Below are positions 28,743 through 37,698 of a DNA stretch of 64,000 bases, one piece after another. Source of the DNA: Psychrobacter cibarius (GTDB taxonomy: Bacteria; Pseudomonadota; Gammaproteobacteria; Pseudomonadales; Moraxellaceae); assembly GCF_016107535.1 (NCBI RefSeq), contig NZ_JABASQ010000007.1, positions 33,460 through 97,459 on the forward strand, in the 5' to 3' direction. The notes below the pieces were generated by a model. It saw only the letters and a program-made list of their open reading frames with translations. It did not search any database and was not told the DNA's origin. Both the position numbers and the translations under genes were made by a program. The first letter of the stretch is position 1; the number at the start of each line of letters is the position of its first letter.

Positions 28743-28888
28743 CTTCTCGCTTATATCAGGGTTATTTTTCACTATCAGAGAAATAGGGTTACCCAATTAC
28801 TTTGATGATTGCTAATCGTTGAATGAGTGGTTGTTTTGTCTATAACATTGATGATAGATAATTAGTGATGAGGGTAATAGGACAGCTC

Positions 28889-29416
28889 ATGAATAGTATC
28901 AATTCAAATGTGTCAAAGTGGCCAGTCAGCAGCCGGATATTTCACTGGATCAGTGCAGTTTTACTGTTGGTTACGTGGATAATGATTTTGTTGTACGATA
29001 ATCTGGATAACAATCTTTATATTGGGTTGCATAAAGCGTTTGGTATTAGTTTGTTATGTTGGATGATAGCACGGGTGCTTAATCGTGTATTTATTAAGGC
29101 GCCGCCACCTGTACCGATGCCAAAGTGGCAGTTATTAGCCTCTAAACTGTCGCATTTTGGCTTATATGCCTTATTAATTGCAATGCCAATAGCTGGTTTG
29201 CTGATGTCCGTTTATGGTGGACGCCCCGTCGATATTTTTGGCTTGTTTCAAATCCCTGTATTTGTCACACCAGATAGAGGGTTGGCACGCTTTTATAATG
29301 ACCTGCATACTGATATTATTTGGCCGACCATTATTGCCTTTACACTTATTCATATCGGTGCTGCTCTATATCATCAGTTTGTCAAAAAAGACAATTTGAT
29401 AGCGCGTATAAAATAA
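28889..29416 (+). CDS. Cytochrome b561 family protein
   Basis: A 175-residue integral membrane protein with four likely helices and haem-ligand histidines in SSRIFHWISAVLLL (~residue 17), GLHKAFGISLL (~49), KLSHFGLYALLI (~residue 88) and TLIHIGAALYHQFVKKD (~155 and 162). The family moves electrons from ubiquinol to acceptors such as superoxide and is often called CybB/YodB. AGGA seven bases before ATG 28889 is better than the upstream GTG/ATG at 28865-28870. It stands alone, with a shared terminator against minE. Confidence 0.9.
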   Translation: MNSINSNVSKWPVSSRIFHWISAVLLLVTWIMILLYDNLDNNLYIGLHKAFGISLLCWMIARVLNRVFIKAPPPVPMPKWQLLASKLSHFGLYALLIAMPIAGLLMSVYGGRPVDIFGLFQIPVFVTPDRGLARFYNDLHTDIIWPTIIAFTLIHIGAALYHQFVKKDNLIARIK

Positions 29417-29471
29417 TGGTATCAAAATAATCGTAGGCTGCTATAGGTAAACCTACTATTTCATGCCATAT

Positions 29472-29507
29472 AAAAAAGCCCTAAGTTATGATACTTAGGG
29501 CTTTTTT
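29472..29507. terminator. Bidirectional terminator between cytochrome b561 and minE
   Basis: The stem AAAAAGCCCTAAGT pairs with ACTTAGGGCTTTTT around a 6-base loop and has T-runs on both strands, so it serves both convergent genes. Confidence 0.93.
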
Positions 29508-29525
29508 GTTTTTCTAAGACAGCGC

Positions 29526-29819
29526 TTATTTTTTGTGTTCAGGTAGACTGATATTCATCTCTAATACGTCTAGGCTGTCCTCAGAACGATGATTGATATT
29601 CACATCATCAATCTGTACGCCATTAACATATTTGTTGACCACTTCTAAAATCTCACGTTTCATTTTTTCGATACGATCAGCTGTTAAGCGGTTGTTTAAG
29701 CGATTTTCGCTCGCAACGATAACCTTAAGACGCTCAGTAGCCATATTAGCGCTACCTGCGCTACCACTGTCGTCAGTACCAAATAGGCTACTCCAAAATC
29801 CTTTTTTCTTCGTCATCAT
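29526..29819 (-). CDS. minE: Cell division topological factor MinE
   Basis: A 97-residue MinE. It stimulates MinD ATPase and makes the Min proteins oscillate, keeping MinC away from midcell. The N-terminal region has a membrane-binding basic start ([14 protein letters not shown]), an anti-MinCD segment ([12 protein letters not shown]) and a C-terminal beta domain ([25 protein letters not shown]). Its ATG overlaps the minD stop in an ATGA arrangement, so the two are translationally coupled. Confidence 0.95.
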   Translation of the reverse strand: MMTKKKGFWSSLFGTDDSGSAGSANMATERLKVIVASENRLNNRLTADRIEKMKREILEVVNKYVNGVQIDDVNINHRSEDSLDVLEMNISLPEHKK

Positions 29820-30631
29820 TGACCTCCAAACCAGCGCTGTAATAGACTCTTTTTCTTCACGTCAATATGACGTAGTGGGCGTTCTTCACCTAAGAAGCGG
29901 GCGACGATGTCATCATAACATTGACCAGCAACTGAATCGGTATAATGAATGACAGGCTCACCATGGTTAGATGCTTCAAGCACTGAGTGACTTTCAGGAA
30001 CAACCCCAAGTAACGGAACTTTTAGGATATCATTTGAAATGGTATCAATGTCCATCATCTCGTTGGCTGCTGCGCGCTCGGCATTATAACGAGTAATAAT
30101 CAAATGCTCACGTACAGAGCCTTGGTTTTCTTCAACCTTTTTGGTCTGGCTTTGCAAGATACCGATAATACGGTCTGAGTCACGCACTGAGGAAATCTCA
30201 GGGTTGGTGACGATGATCGCTTCATCAGCATGATACATGGCGAGTTGTGCACCGCGCTCAATACCAGCTGGTGAATCACAGATAATATAGTCGAACTGTT
30301 TAGACAGCTCAGACATAACCTCTGCCACCCCTTCGTCTGTCAGGGCGTCTTTATCACGCGTTTGACTGGCGGGTAGGATATACAAGTTTTCAAGCTGTTT
30401 GTCTTTGACCAGTGCTTGCGACAAGCGTGCGCTACCGGTGATGACATCAACAAAATCATAAACAATTCGGTTTTCACAACCCATGATTAAGTCTAGATTA
30501 CGTAGACCCACATCAAAATCGATAACGACTGTCTTATAGCCACGCAATGCTAAACCTGCGGCAAAAGAGGCACTTGTCGTGGTTTTGCCCACACCGCCTT
30601 TACCTGAAGTGATTACAACTATCTTCGCCAC
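29816..30631 (-). CDS. minD: Septum-site determining ATPase MinD
   Basis: A 271-residue deviant Walker-type ATPase. The Walker A is KGGVGKTT (residues ~11-18), with [15 protein letters not shown] and [15 protein letters not shown] as the further nucleotide-site motifs. The C-terminus LLQRWFGG is the amphipathic membrane-targeting helix. MinD recruits MinC and MinE to the membrane. It is encoded with minE; minC is ~450 bp upstream on the same strand and separated by an empty stretch. Confidence 0.96.
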   Translation of the reverse strand: MAKIVVITSGKGGVGKTTTSASFAAGLALRGYKTVVIDFDVGLRNLDLIMGCENRIVYDFVDVITGSARLSQALVKDKQLENLYILPASQTRDKDALTDEGVAEVMSELSKQFDYIICDSPAGIERGAQLAMYHADEAIIVTNPEISSVRDSDRIIGILQSQTKKVEENQGSVREHLIITRYNAERAAANEMMDIDTISNDILKVPLLGVVPESHSVLEASNHGEPVIHYTDSVAGQCYDDIVARFLGEERPLRHIDVKKKSLLQRWFGGQ

Positions 30632-31083
30632 AATGGCACACTCCTATGAATCAATGGGATATCTTTTATATAAAAAAAATAGCGCAATTGCACATTATTC
30701 ACATGCTATATATACACTACCTGCGAAGGTAGCCTAGCATAAATAAACAAAAATTTATAGCACGTCCATAGTAAAGCAGAAAAACAGCTTATATATGGAT
30801 CACAAAGCGGTGCTACCTAGAATTTGCTGGTCAATATTGCCTATTGTGAATAATAAAATAGACGCTGACGAGTAGTGTAGATAGTGGCAGAGCTAGCGAT
30901 TCATCATAGAACAGTTTTGTTAAATAAACTTACTATAATATTAAATGTGCTGTCTAAACGTCTACTGTTGAGATTTTCTAATAAACGTTTTTTAATAAGC
31001 GTCATGTATGATGAAAATCGGCTTAGCCTGTTTACATTTATAAAAATCATGAATGAATTTATCGTTCTTAACGGCAAAAGAAT
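30632..31083. other. 452-bp gap between minC and minD
   Basis: This AT-rich gap splits minC from minDE, which are often tightly linked. A minus-strand promoter for minDE is expected here but I cannot point to a convincing one. A 67-codon plus-strand frame at 30884-31087 has no ribosome site or motif and is probably chance. Confidence 0.5.
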
Positions 31084-31947
31084 TTAAGCGTCATCCATTA
31101 CTGTAAATACTAAGCCTTCACCTTCTACAAATCTTACTTGTACAGATTTGTCAATCACGTGCTCAGGTAAGTTGTCTCGTAAGCAATAAGTTCCCGCCAC
31201 TGACACCAAAGAAGGGTTAAAAACTTGACAAAAAATACGAGCATCTTTGTCACCGGTAGCGCCAGCAACCAAGCGTCCTTGGGCACGACCGTAAACGTGC
31301 AAGCTGTTATCGGTAATCGCTTCCGCCCCGCTATTGACACTATTGGTCAAAATCAAATCACCGCCCACGTGATTCAGGCTTTGTCCTGAACGTAGCATTT
31401 GATCGTAAATTAGGCTGGTAATATGCTCAGCGCTCACCAATGTCTCTGCTGTGGTGGTTGCTATCGTTGTTTCTGTGTTTGACTCGCTGATGGCTGCAGT
31501 ATCATTGGTGCTGTCTGAATTGTTACTGGTTGAATTGATGCTGGCTGATTCTGTATGCTTATCATCGGGAGCTTTGCTTACTTGAGCTGCAGCTTTCTTG
31601 CTGGGTAATATACGCTCAATACGTTTGCCATCAGCAGGGAAGATAGCCAATCGCTGCTCACGGGCTTGCGCATCTAGCGTGCCGGTCACGACGCCGATAG
31701 GCTGTAAGCCCCACGACCATAAAAGCTCTACCAATGCTGATAGATCTTGTTCGACCTCGCTATCAATGAGGATGGGGATGTTGCTAGACTTATTACTAAG
31801 CGTTGCGGCAAGCTGGGCGTCTATCGCACCTAAATCATCTGTGCTAAATTGCAAACGTGAAAAAGTCAGCATCTTGCCATAAAATGCCAATGCTGGTAAT
31901 GCTGGCGCGGCGCTCGAGCCTTGGCTGTCGTTGTCTGAAACTGTCAT
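31084..31947 (-). CDS. minC: Septum formation inhibitor MinC
   Basis: A 287-residue MinC. The N-terminal FtsZ-inhibiting domain (~residues 15-110) has IDAQLAATL and a WSWGLQPIGVVTG segment. The C-terminal beta-helix domain (~residues 175-285), which binds MinD, has VGGDLILTNSVNSGAEAITDNSLHVYGRAQGRLVAGATGD. Between them lies an unusually long Ser/Asn/Thr/Asp linker of ~55 residues. ATG 31947 with GAGGA upstream is preferred to an upstream GTG at 31986. It is separated from minD by ~450 bp. Confidence 0.93.
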   Translation of the reverse strand: MTVSDNDSQGSSAAPALPALAFYGKMLTFSRLQFSTDDLGAIDAQLAATLSNKSSNIPILIDSEVEQDLSALVELLWSWGLQPIGVVTGTLDAQAREQRLAIFPADGKRIERILPSKKAAAQVSKAPDDKHTESASINSTSNNSDSTNDTAAISESNTETTIATTTAETLVSAEHITSLIYDQMLRSGQSLNHVGGDLILTNSVNSGAEAITDNSLHVYGRAQGRLVAGATGDKDARIFCQVFNPSLVSVAGTYCLRDNLPEHVIDKSVQVRFVEGEGLVFTVMDDA

Positions 31948-32073
31948 ATATAAATCCTCAAGAGATAATTCTGTCACTGTATTCACGGTGTTGTTTTTAT
32001 TATCGAGTCATACCATTCATTTGCTTGCCAAGCCTAATGTTTTTTAGGTAGGGCGTGCTATTAGCAGTATGGA

Positions 32074-33159
32074 TTATAGATGAAGCATCTCTTGATGCTT
32101 CCACTGCTGCACTTTTACCTGCGCTTCAAATTCTGTCAAACTGTCATCAATGATACTCGAAATCAAGGTATCTAACGCAGTATTATCCGTATCGATACTG
32201 GCAATGCCATTGGCAATTGCTACCATCAATGAATCGAGGCGTTCAGGGTCTAGAAGGCGTTTATTGAGTGCGTAAACGACGTTTTCACCTATATTGTGAC
32301 CGATGTGTTGCAACTGTGATTCAATCAAGCTACCGGCAATCGGTATCATGCGTAGGTAGCGACGCAGCTCAGGCGTATTGGCCAAACCCTCTTCAATAGC
32401 ATTGCCCATCTCGCTGGCTAATATACTGCCGCCACCTGATGATGCCGTCAACTCCTGTAGTTTTGGTGCTAGCTCTGTGCGCAGTATCGACAGCACCGCT
32501 GCCTCAATCTCGTTACGATTACGAGTTATCGTTGATTCAATAAAAGATTTATGCGTTTTAGGATCGGTCAGTTGCTGCCGAAAGTTTTGAATAGTCGTCA
32601 ATATGACGCGGTCTGACAGCTCTTCTAATAATAAGTCGATATAGAACCTAATCCGATTGATCCATGGCTGCGGCAGCACTTGGTAACCAAGTTGGTATAA
32701 GCGTCGCCCAATGATGACTGCTCGGAATAAACGTAATGCACGCAGCTGCGGAAAGCACCCCAATACCTCATACCAATGGACAAAAGGAAAAAAGAACCAG
32801 CGATAGTAGACGTTTTGTTTAATCGCAATCGCCCAACGTAGCAGTAGCTCAAAGATCAAAAATAGGGTAAAAAATCCACCAGCGGTACGTAAAGGCTCAT
32901 GTAAGGTATTTTGATACCAATTGAGAGCATCGCTAATACTGAGCCATCCTGCGGCATTGCTACTAAAGCTACTCATCAAGATAGCATCAATACTAATCAA
33001 TAATAGATCGATACTGATGGCAATAATCATCAGGATATCGTAAGTGAGTTTTAAGCGATTTGGCGTTGGTCGGTTTGGCGGTGGCAGCGTATTATCAGGC
33101 GGCTGATTGGATACAGGCACTGAGTCTAGAGGCAGGCTAGTAGAAGAGGAAGCGGGCAC
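32074..33159 (-). CDS. Hypothetical membrane protein, ion-channel-like N-terminal half
   Basis: A ~361-residue protein. The first 35 residues are Pro/Ser-rich. Two membrane helices follow (~residues 42-65 and 95-115), then a basic amphipathic stretch RALRLFRAVIIGRRLYQLGY (~145-165) that resembles the voltage-sensor or S4-S5 region of ion channels. The C-terminal ~200 residues are soluble and helical (FIESTITRNRNEIEAAVLSIL). I see no selectivity filter, so channel function is a guess. A GTG at 33159 with AAGG seven bases upstream is the best start. The family is not recognised with confidence. Confidence 0.65.
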   Translation of the reverse strand: MPASSSTSLPLDSVPVSNQPPDNTLPPPNRPTPNRLKLTYDILMIIAISIDLLLISIDAILMSSFSSNAAGWLSISDALNWYQNTLHEPLRTAGGFFTLFLIFELLLRWAIAIKQNVYYRWFFFPFVHWYEVLGCFPQLRALRLFRAVIIGRRLYQLGYQVLPQPWINRIRFYIDLLLEELSDRVILTTIQNFRQQLTDPKTHKSFIESTITRNRNEIEAAVLSILRTELAPKLQELTASSGGGSILASEMGNAIEEGLANTPELRRYLRMIPIAGSLIESQLQHIGHNIGENVVYALNKRLLDPERLDSLMVAIANGIASIDTDNTALDTLISSIIDDSLTEFEAQVKVQQWKHQEMLHL

Positions 33160-33461
33160 AGTCAAACCTTATAAATGATAAATAGCACGAAAAATAAGCG
33201 GCTCAAATAGTACAGGGCTATCAAGTCACTAACGGTCAAAAAGTCATGGGCTCATGACTATTCACATTATCAATGAATAGAGCCAAAAAACAACCCATCT
33301 TTCATTATAATTACGCATTATCATTTACGAGTTGGGATTTACAGTCAGCATTTACGAATCGGCATTTAGCATTCAAGTTTAAAACAACAGCGCTCAATCG
33401 TAGTTTTAAAACAAATTAAAGTAATTCACTGTTGTATGCCGTTGCTCTGTTAACGATGTCT

Positions 33462-34424
33462 CTAAGCATTCGGAGCTTTAGGGTTTGTTTCAAACTCAGC
33501 CAACATATCGGTAATACGCTGATCTTTTTGCTGCCAAATTTGCTCTACCCAATCAAACATTTGTGATTTTACCGCGTTATCATTTTCGTAACCACCATTT
33601 TTAATACCGTTAAATAATGCATCAGGCATCTCAATATAACGCACATCGACGCCCAAACGCTTGATGTTGCCTTTCCACAAATCACTATAACTTGGCACAC
33701 CATCAGGATAAACGATAGTCATATCTAGCATGCCATCGATGTCTTCGCCTAGCGCGTTAATGGCTAAAGATAGGCCGCCTGCCCGTGGCTTCAATAAATG
33801 AGTATAAGGAGACTGTTGCTTTGCATGTTTGGCTTTGGTGAAACGCGTGCCTTCTAAGTAATTTAACAAAGTAAAAGGTTTGTCTTTTAACAGGGCACAG
33901 GCGCGTTTGGCTTCTTCGATGTCTTTGCCTTGTAGAGCAGGGTTTTTAGCGACGGCTTCTTTAGAATGCCGACGCATCATTGGGAAGTCTAAAAAGTAAA
34001 AGGCTTGACCCACAATCGGAATATAAATCAGTTCAAATTTGGTAAAAAACCGTGTCAATGGCAAGCGTTTTTCACTAATGTACTGCACGATACTGGTATC
34101 GACCCAAGACTGATGATTGCTGACCAGCAAATATTTGCCATTGATGTGAACGTCATCGGGTAAGCTGATGCGCCAATCTTTACGTGGCAACATGTCATCG
34201 ATCAAGGCACTGTTGCTACTGATCCAATAAGTCGCGATTTTGATGACCGCTTTGTCTGCGATAGGAGCACCGGTGATGACTTTGCCGACACCCATTAACC
34301 ATAAGGGAATGCTACCACCGAAGCTGTTGGCTGCAATAACCCCAGTCGCTGTCGCAAGTGAAACGGCTTTGCCTAATTTAGGGTTGCGTTCGTGTATTTT
34401 TCGAATAGTAGATGTCAATCGCAT
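33462..34424 (-). CDS. Acyltransferase (1-acylglycerol-3-phosphate acyltransferase-like, YihG type)
   Basis: A 320-residue membrane-associated acyltransferase. The catalytic HX4D block reads NHQSWVDTS (~residues 100-108), followed by the PlsC-type motifs FFTKFELIYIPIVGQAF and LNYLEGTRFTKAKH (~residues 180-195), the latter binding glycerol phosphate. It resembles YihG/YihY-linked acyltransferases, which act on lysophosphatidic acid or related lipids. AAGGA six bases before ATG 34424 supports a start 15 codons inside the longest open frame. Confidence 0.85.
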   Translation of the reverse strand: MRLTSTIRKIHERNPKLGKAVSLATATGVIAANSFGGSIPLWLMGVGKVITGAPIADKAVIKIATYWISSNSALIDDMLPRKDWRISLPDDVHINGKYLLVSNHQSWVDTSIVQYISEKRLPLTRFFTKFELIYIPIVGQAFYFLDFPMMRRHSKEAVAKNPALQGKDIEEAKRACALLKDKPFTLLNYLEGTRFTKAKHAKQQSPYTHLLKPRAGGLSLAINALGEDIDGMLDMTIVYPDGVPSYSDLWKGNIKRLGVDVRYIEMPDALFNGIKNGGYENDNAVKSQMFDWVEQIWQQKDQRITDMLAEFETNPKAPNA

Positions 34425-34779
34425 GCTAAATCCTTTTCGGTCAGTCTTATTAGTATATAAATAATTCATTGCCAGTTTTATTGCACAATTTTAGCAGAAA
34501 CGGTTCAGAGTGTACGAGTGTAAACGTGACTTGTGATAACACCTTGCGCTAATGGATAGTTAAAAGTGAGAACACAAACGTATCCAATCACTGTGAAAGT
34601 CTCATTAAATCATTCTGCACTTCTCATACACAGGTGTGACAAAATATTACACATGATTAGATTGTAATTGCCATAATAATGACGAGTGTATATTAAGCAT
34701 TTAGATGGAATTAACAGAAAATATTTATAAAAAGCACACTTTGTTTGTCTATAATTTTTTAAACTTAAGAGGAAATATT
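34425..34779. other. 355-bp divergent intergenic region
   Basis: It lies between the acyltransferase (minus) and the OmpA-like gene (plus). A TATAAT at 34750-34755, 25 bp before the OmpA-like ATG, may be its -10, although no good -35 accompanies it. Nothing else is clear. Confidence 0.45.
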
Positions 34780-35433
34780 ATGCGTAATACATTAATGATT
34801 GCAGCAGTAGCGTCAGGTCTAGCTCTTAGCGGTTGTGCTACTGATCCAAACACTGGACAACAACGCTTGAACAAAACTGCTATTGGTACATTGGCAGGTG
34901 CTTTAGGCGGCGGCGCAATTTCAAAAGCAACAGGTGGTGATAACACAGGTCGTGATGCCGCGATTGGCGCAGCTTTGGGTGCTGGTGTTGGTTACTACAT
35001 GGAGCGTCAAGCCAAGCAGCTTGAGCAGCAAATGGCTGGTACGGGTGTAACCGTTACGCCAAATGCGAATGGTAATATTGACCTAGTAATGCCAGGCAAC
35101 ATCACTTTCTCATTTGATGATGCGTCTTTAAACCCATCATTTAGACCAACGCTTGATAAGCTTGCTTCAACGCTAAATGAATATAATCAAAACACGATAA
35201 CGGTTGCTGGTCATACTGATAGCAAAGGTTCTGATGCTTATAACATGAAACTGTCACGAGATCGTGCTTACGCAGTAGCGAACTATTTAAGCGCACGCGG
35301 TGTGGCTTCTAGTCGTATCAATGTCGTCGCTTATGGTGAGTCTCGTCCAGTTGCGGATAACAGCACCGAGTATGGTCGTCAGCAAAACCGCCGTGTTGAA
35401 TTAACCATCAATGCGCCAAACAACGTACGTTAA
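34780..35433 (+). CDS. OmpA-family lipoprotein with glycine-zipper domain (YiaD-like)
   Basis: A 217-residue lipoprotein. The signal peptide ends in LALSGC (Cys ~19). A glycine-zipper region follows (GALGGGAISKATGG ... AAIGAALGAGVGYYME, ~residues 35-80), then a peptidoglycan-binding OmpA domain (~residues 105-215) with TVAGHTDSKGSDAYNMKLS and VVAYGESRPVADN. It probably links the outer membrane to the cell wall. AAGAGGAA before the ATG at 34780 and the lipobox position set the start; a longer frame from 34705 would break the signal peptide. Confidence 0.92.
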   Translation: MRNTLMIAAVASGLALSGCATDPNTGQQRLNKTAIGTLAGALGGGAISKATGGDNTGRDAAIGAALGAGVGYYMERQAKQLEQQMAGTGVTVTPNANGNIDLVMPGNITFSFDDASLNPSFRPTLDKLASTLNEYNQNTITVAGHTDSKGSDAYNMKLSRDRAYAVANYLSARGVASSRINVVAYGESRPVADNSTEYGRQQNRRVELTINAPNNVR

Positions 35434-35443
35434 TTCATACAAT

Positions 35444-35480
35444 AGTGTAGCTGTCACTATAGTAGTGTAGCTGTCACTAT
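35444..35480. repeat. Two tandem copies of a 20-bp unit
   Basis: AGTGTAGCTGTCACTAT occurs at 35444-35460 and again at 35464-35480, a 20-bp period, between the OmpA-like gene and its terminator. Each unit contains a short partial palindrome (AGTG...CACT). Confidence 0.8.
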
Positions 35481-35486
35481 AGTGTT

Positions 35487-35520
35487 GAAAAAGGTCAGTG
35501 ATAAACTGGCCTTTTTTTAT
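35487..35520 (+). terminator. Rho-independent terminator after the OmpA-like gene
   Basis: The stem AAAGGTCAGT pairs with ACTGGCCTTT (one G-T pair) and is followed by seven T. Confidence 0.88.
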
Positions 35521-35659
35521 GCCTGATATTTAGATTTCAAATTCAAAATGATTTTAGGTATCAGGATTCCGTTTGCTTTAAATCAATTTAAAATATTTTT
35601 GGTACTTCTATTTATAAAACAATCGTTAGCTAAATGGTTATATTAATATCAATTAAATA

Positions 35660-35688
35660 TTGATAATGATTATCAATAACACTATAAT
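35660..35688 (+). promoter_or_regulatory. Fur-type promoter of the imelysin locus
   Basis: TTGATA and TATAAT are separated by exactly 17 bases. Overlapping the -35 is TTGATAATGATTATCAA, a near-ideal Fur box core. Iron-loaded Fur bound here would block RNA polymerase. The predicted start (~35695) lies before the 174-bp mobile repeat. Confidence 0.82.
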
Positions 35689-35716
35689 TTACAAAGCTTT
35701 GTTATTGTAGCGATAC

Positions 35717-35890
35717 TAGGGTAGGTTCTCAGTTCATTTGATTGCCTTATAGATGGACTAAAAATAGCTAAACTTTGTCTAATAGTGTCAAATTCTGGTC
35801 AATATCTTGATATTATGGGTGCTGTTTTTCTCCTTTGACTGTCATTCATCTCATTTTTATCAGTATTATTTAAAATGAGGATATGCCCTA
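35717..35890 (+). repeat. Family-1 miniature mobile repeat, copy 3 (174 bp)
   Basis: This is a more diverged copy in the same orientation as copy 1, again 174 bp from TA to TA and ending AAAATGAGGATATGCCCTA. It sits between the Fur-type promoter and the first imelysin gene, in the predicted leader RNA. Confidence 0.82.
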
Positions 35891-35943
35891 ATGCTCTTTA
35901 TTCAAAGCCCATTTTTCTTTTGCGATACTTTTTGAGGATATGT

Positions 35944-37404
35944 ATGACGATTACCACAGTAACGAGCCGTAAGATTTTACCAACTACTTTAGCTGCTGCG
36001 CTTGCAGGGTTGTTAATGGTGTCGGGTTGTACCAAGCAAGCCAAGGAAGACACAGACTCTACCGCCGATACGCAAACAGCGGTGCAAGACACAACCGCTG
36101 CAGATACGACGAAACTATCAGCGGTTGATCAAGCTTATACCGATAGACTTATGATCAGCTATGCCAACATGGCGCATGCGGCTTATAAAGATTCGCTAGA
36201 TACTGCTAAAGCCCTGCAAACGGCAGTAGAGACATATGTGACAACACCAACCCAAGCAAACCTTGATGCGGCAAAAGCGGCGTATAAAGCCGCGCGCCAG
36301 CCGTATTCGCAAACTGAGATTTTCCGTTTTGATGAAGGCTTTGTGACAGCCAATGATAAACGAGCACTCGGTAGTATCGATGGTTGGGAAGGGCAGGTAA
36401 ATGCTTGGCCACTTGATGAGGCGCTGATTGATTACGTTAGTGATGGCTATGAAGGTGAATACAATAGCCAAGACAATATCATCAATAGCGATAGCATTAC
36501 GGTCGGTAGTATCAAACAAGATACCAGTACTATCACTCCTGAGCTATTAGCAGAAATGAATGAGATTGGTGGCAGTGAAGCGAATGTGACGACCGGCTAC
36601 CATGCGATTGAGTTTATGCTATGGGGACAAGATAATAACGGTGTTGGCGAAGGTGCAGGCAACCGTCCAGTGACTGACTATGTAACTGAAGCGGGTCAAT
36701 GTACCAGTGGTGAGACGGTCAATGAAGATGCTGGTATATGTGAGCGTCGTGGCGCATTCTTAAAAGCAGCGACTCAATTATTGGTTGATGATTTGACTGC
36801 AATGGAAGCTGAGTGGCAGCCTGAGAGTGAGAATACCTTACGTAGCGACCTGATGGCTCGCAAATACGATAATGGTCTACGCCAAATCATGTATCAAATG
36901 GGCAGCTTAGCATTGGGTGAGCTTGCTTCTGAGCGTATACAGGTTGCGTTTGTAACGGGCTCCACTGAAGATGAGCATGAATGCTTCAGTGATTTGACCC
37001 ATCTAAGCTATGCCAACAATGCCCGTGGTATCCAAAATGTCTTTAACGGCAACTATAAGACAGTCGCTGGTAAGAGCGTTGGTGGCTATGGTGTTAAAAA
37101 CTATCTAGTCGATACGAACAACAAAGAAGCGGCTGATAAATTGGCGACTGACTTTGCTAAGGTAGAAGCCGCCTTTAATGTGATTGTTGAAAAAGGTGAA
37201 AAAGAAGGCATCAAAGTTGATCAAATGATTGCCACCGCTGGTCAAGTAAGCAAACAAGGTATTTCAGCTGAAGAGCAAAATACCCGTCGTAGCTGGATTG
37301 AAAATAGTATCACTAGCTTACAAGAGCTGACAGCTGGTATCGAAAATGCGGCAAAAGCGGTCGGTATTGACAATTTAGATGCTGACGCAGGTTCGCAATT
37401 TTAA
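35944..37404 (+). CDS. Imelysin-family iron-regulated lipoprotein (IrpA-like)
   Basis: A 486-residue imelysin (peptidase M75-like) protein. The signal peptide ends LLMVSGC (Cys ~30), so it is a lipoprotein. The family motif GxHxxE is visible in TTGYHAIEFMLWGQD (~residues 218-232), and a late HLSYANNARGIQNVF segment fits IrpA. Imelysins are iron-repressed surface or periplasmic proteins thought to bind iron or haem; they are not proven peptidases. TGAGGA before ATG 35944 excludes the in-frame ATG at 35875, which lies inside the mobile repeat. A Fur-type promoter is ~250 bp upstream. Confidence 0.92.
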   Translation: MTITTVTSRKILPTTLAAALAGLLMVSGCTKQAKEDTDSTADTQTAVQDTTAADTTKLSAVDQAYTDRLMISYANMAHAAYKDSLDTAKALQTAVETYVTTPTQANLDAAKAAYKAARQPYSQTEIFRFDEGFVTANDKRALGSIDGWEGQVNAWPLDEALIDYVSDGYEGEYNSQDNIINSDSITVGSIKQDTSTITPELLAEMNEIGGSEANVTTGYHAIEFMLWGQDNNGVGEGAGNRPVTDYVTEAGQCTSGETVNEDAGICERRGAFLKAATQLLVDDLTAMEAEWQPESENTLRSDLMARKYDNGLRQIMYQMGSLALGELASERIQVAFVTGSTEDEHECFSDLTHLSYANNARGIQNVFNGNYKTVAGKSVGGYGVKNYLVDTNNKEAADKLATDFAKVEAAFNVIVEKGEKEGIKVDQMIATAGQVSKQGISAEEQNTRRSWIENSITSLQELTAGIENAAKAVGIDNLDADAGSQF

Positions 37405-37506
37405 CTGATCACGAATTTACTGGCTTAACAGCAAGCATAGCAGTGATTGACATAGTATTGACCGACATAGCATTGAGCGATAATGCCTGACAAGTCGTTA
37501 TAAGCT

Positions 37507-37546
37507 AATGAGAATTATTTTCATGGAAAAATAATTTAGGTATAAT
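37507..37546 (+). promoter_or_regulatory. Fur-type promoter ahead of the di-haem oxidoreductase
   Basis: AATGAGAATTATTTTCAT at 37507-37524 matches the Fur box pattern. Within it TTTTCA (37518) can act as a -35, with TATAAT 17 bases further at 37541-37546. The predicted RNA start is about 37552, within the hairpin at 37549-37584. Confidence 0.7.
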
Positions 37547-37548
37547 AC

Positions 37549-37584
37549 ACACGTTGTCGACTACCGTTGGCAGCGTGTTTTTTT
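37549..37584 (+). terminator. Terminator-like hairpin at the predicted start of the second Fur-type transcript
   Basis: ACACGTTGTCGAC pairs with GTTGGCAGCGTGT (13 pairs including four G-T) around the loop TACC, followed by seven T. It can end transcription from the upstream imelysin gene. Because it begins at the predicted +1 of the next promoter, it could also act as an attenuator or give a very short RNA. Confidence 0.75.
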
Positions 37585-37698
37585 ACCATATTAAAATAGC
37601 CTGATAGGTCAGTACATCGCTGTACCTTATCGACTAGAAGTGAAACACTTTATAGCATGCGATTTTAATGGTTCTAGATTAGAACTAAGGTACTCTTT

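Noticed and set aside
30884..31087. 67-codon plus-strand frame between minD and minC
   Set aside because: No ribosome site or motif; it overlaps the 3' end of minC on the other strand, and its composition looks like AT-rich chance.
35875..35943. N-terminal extension of the first imelysin gene starting within the mobile repeat
   Set aside because: It would bury the lipoprotein signal peptide, and the ribosome site lies before ATG 35944.
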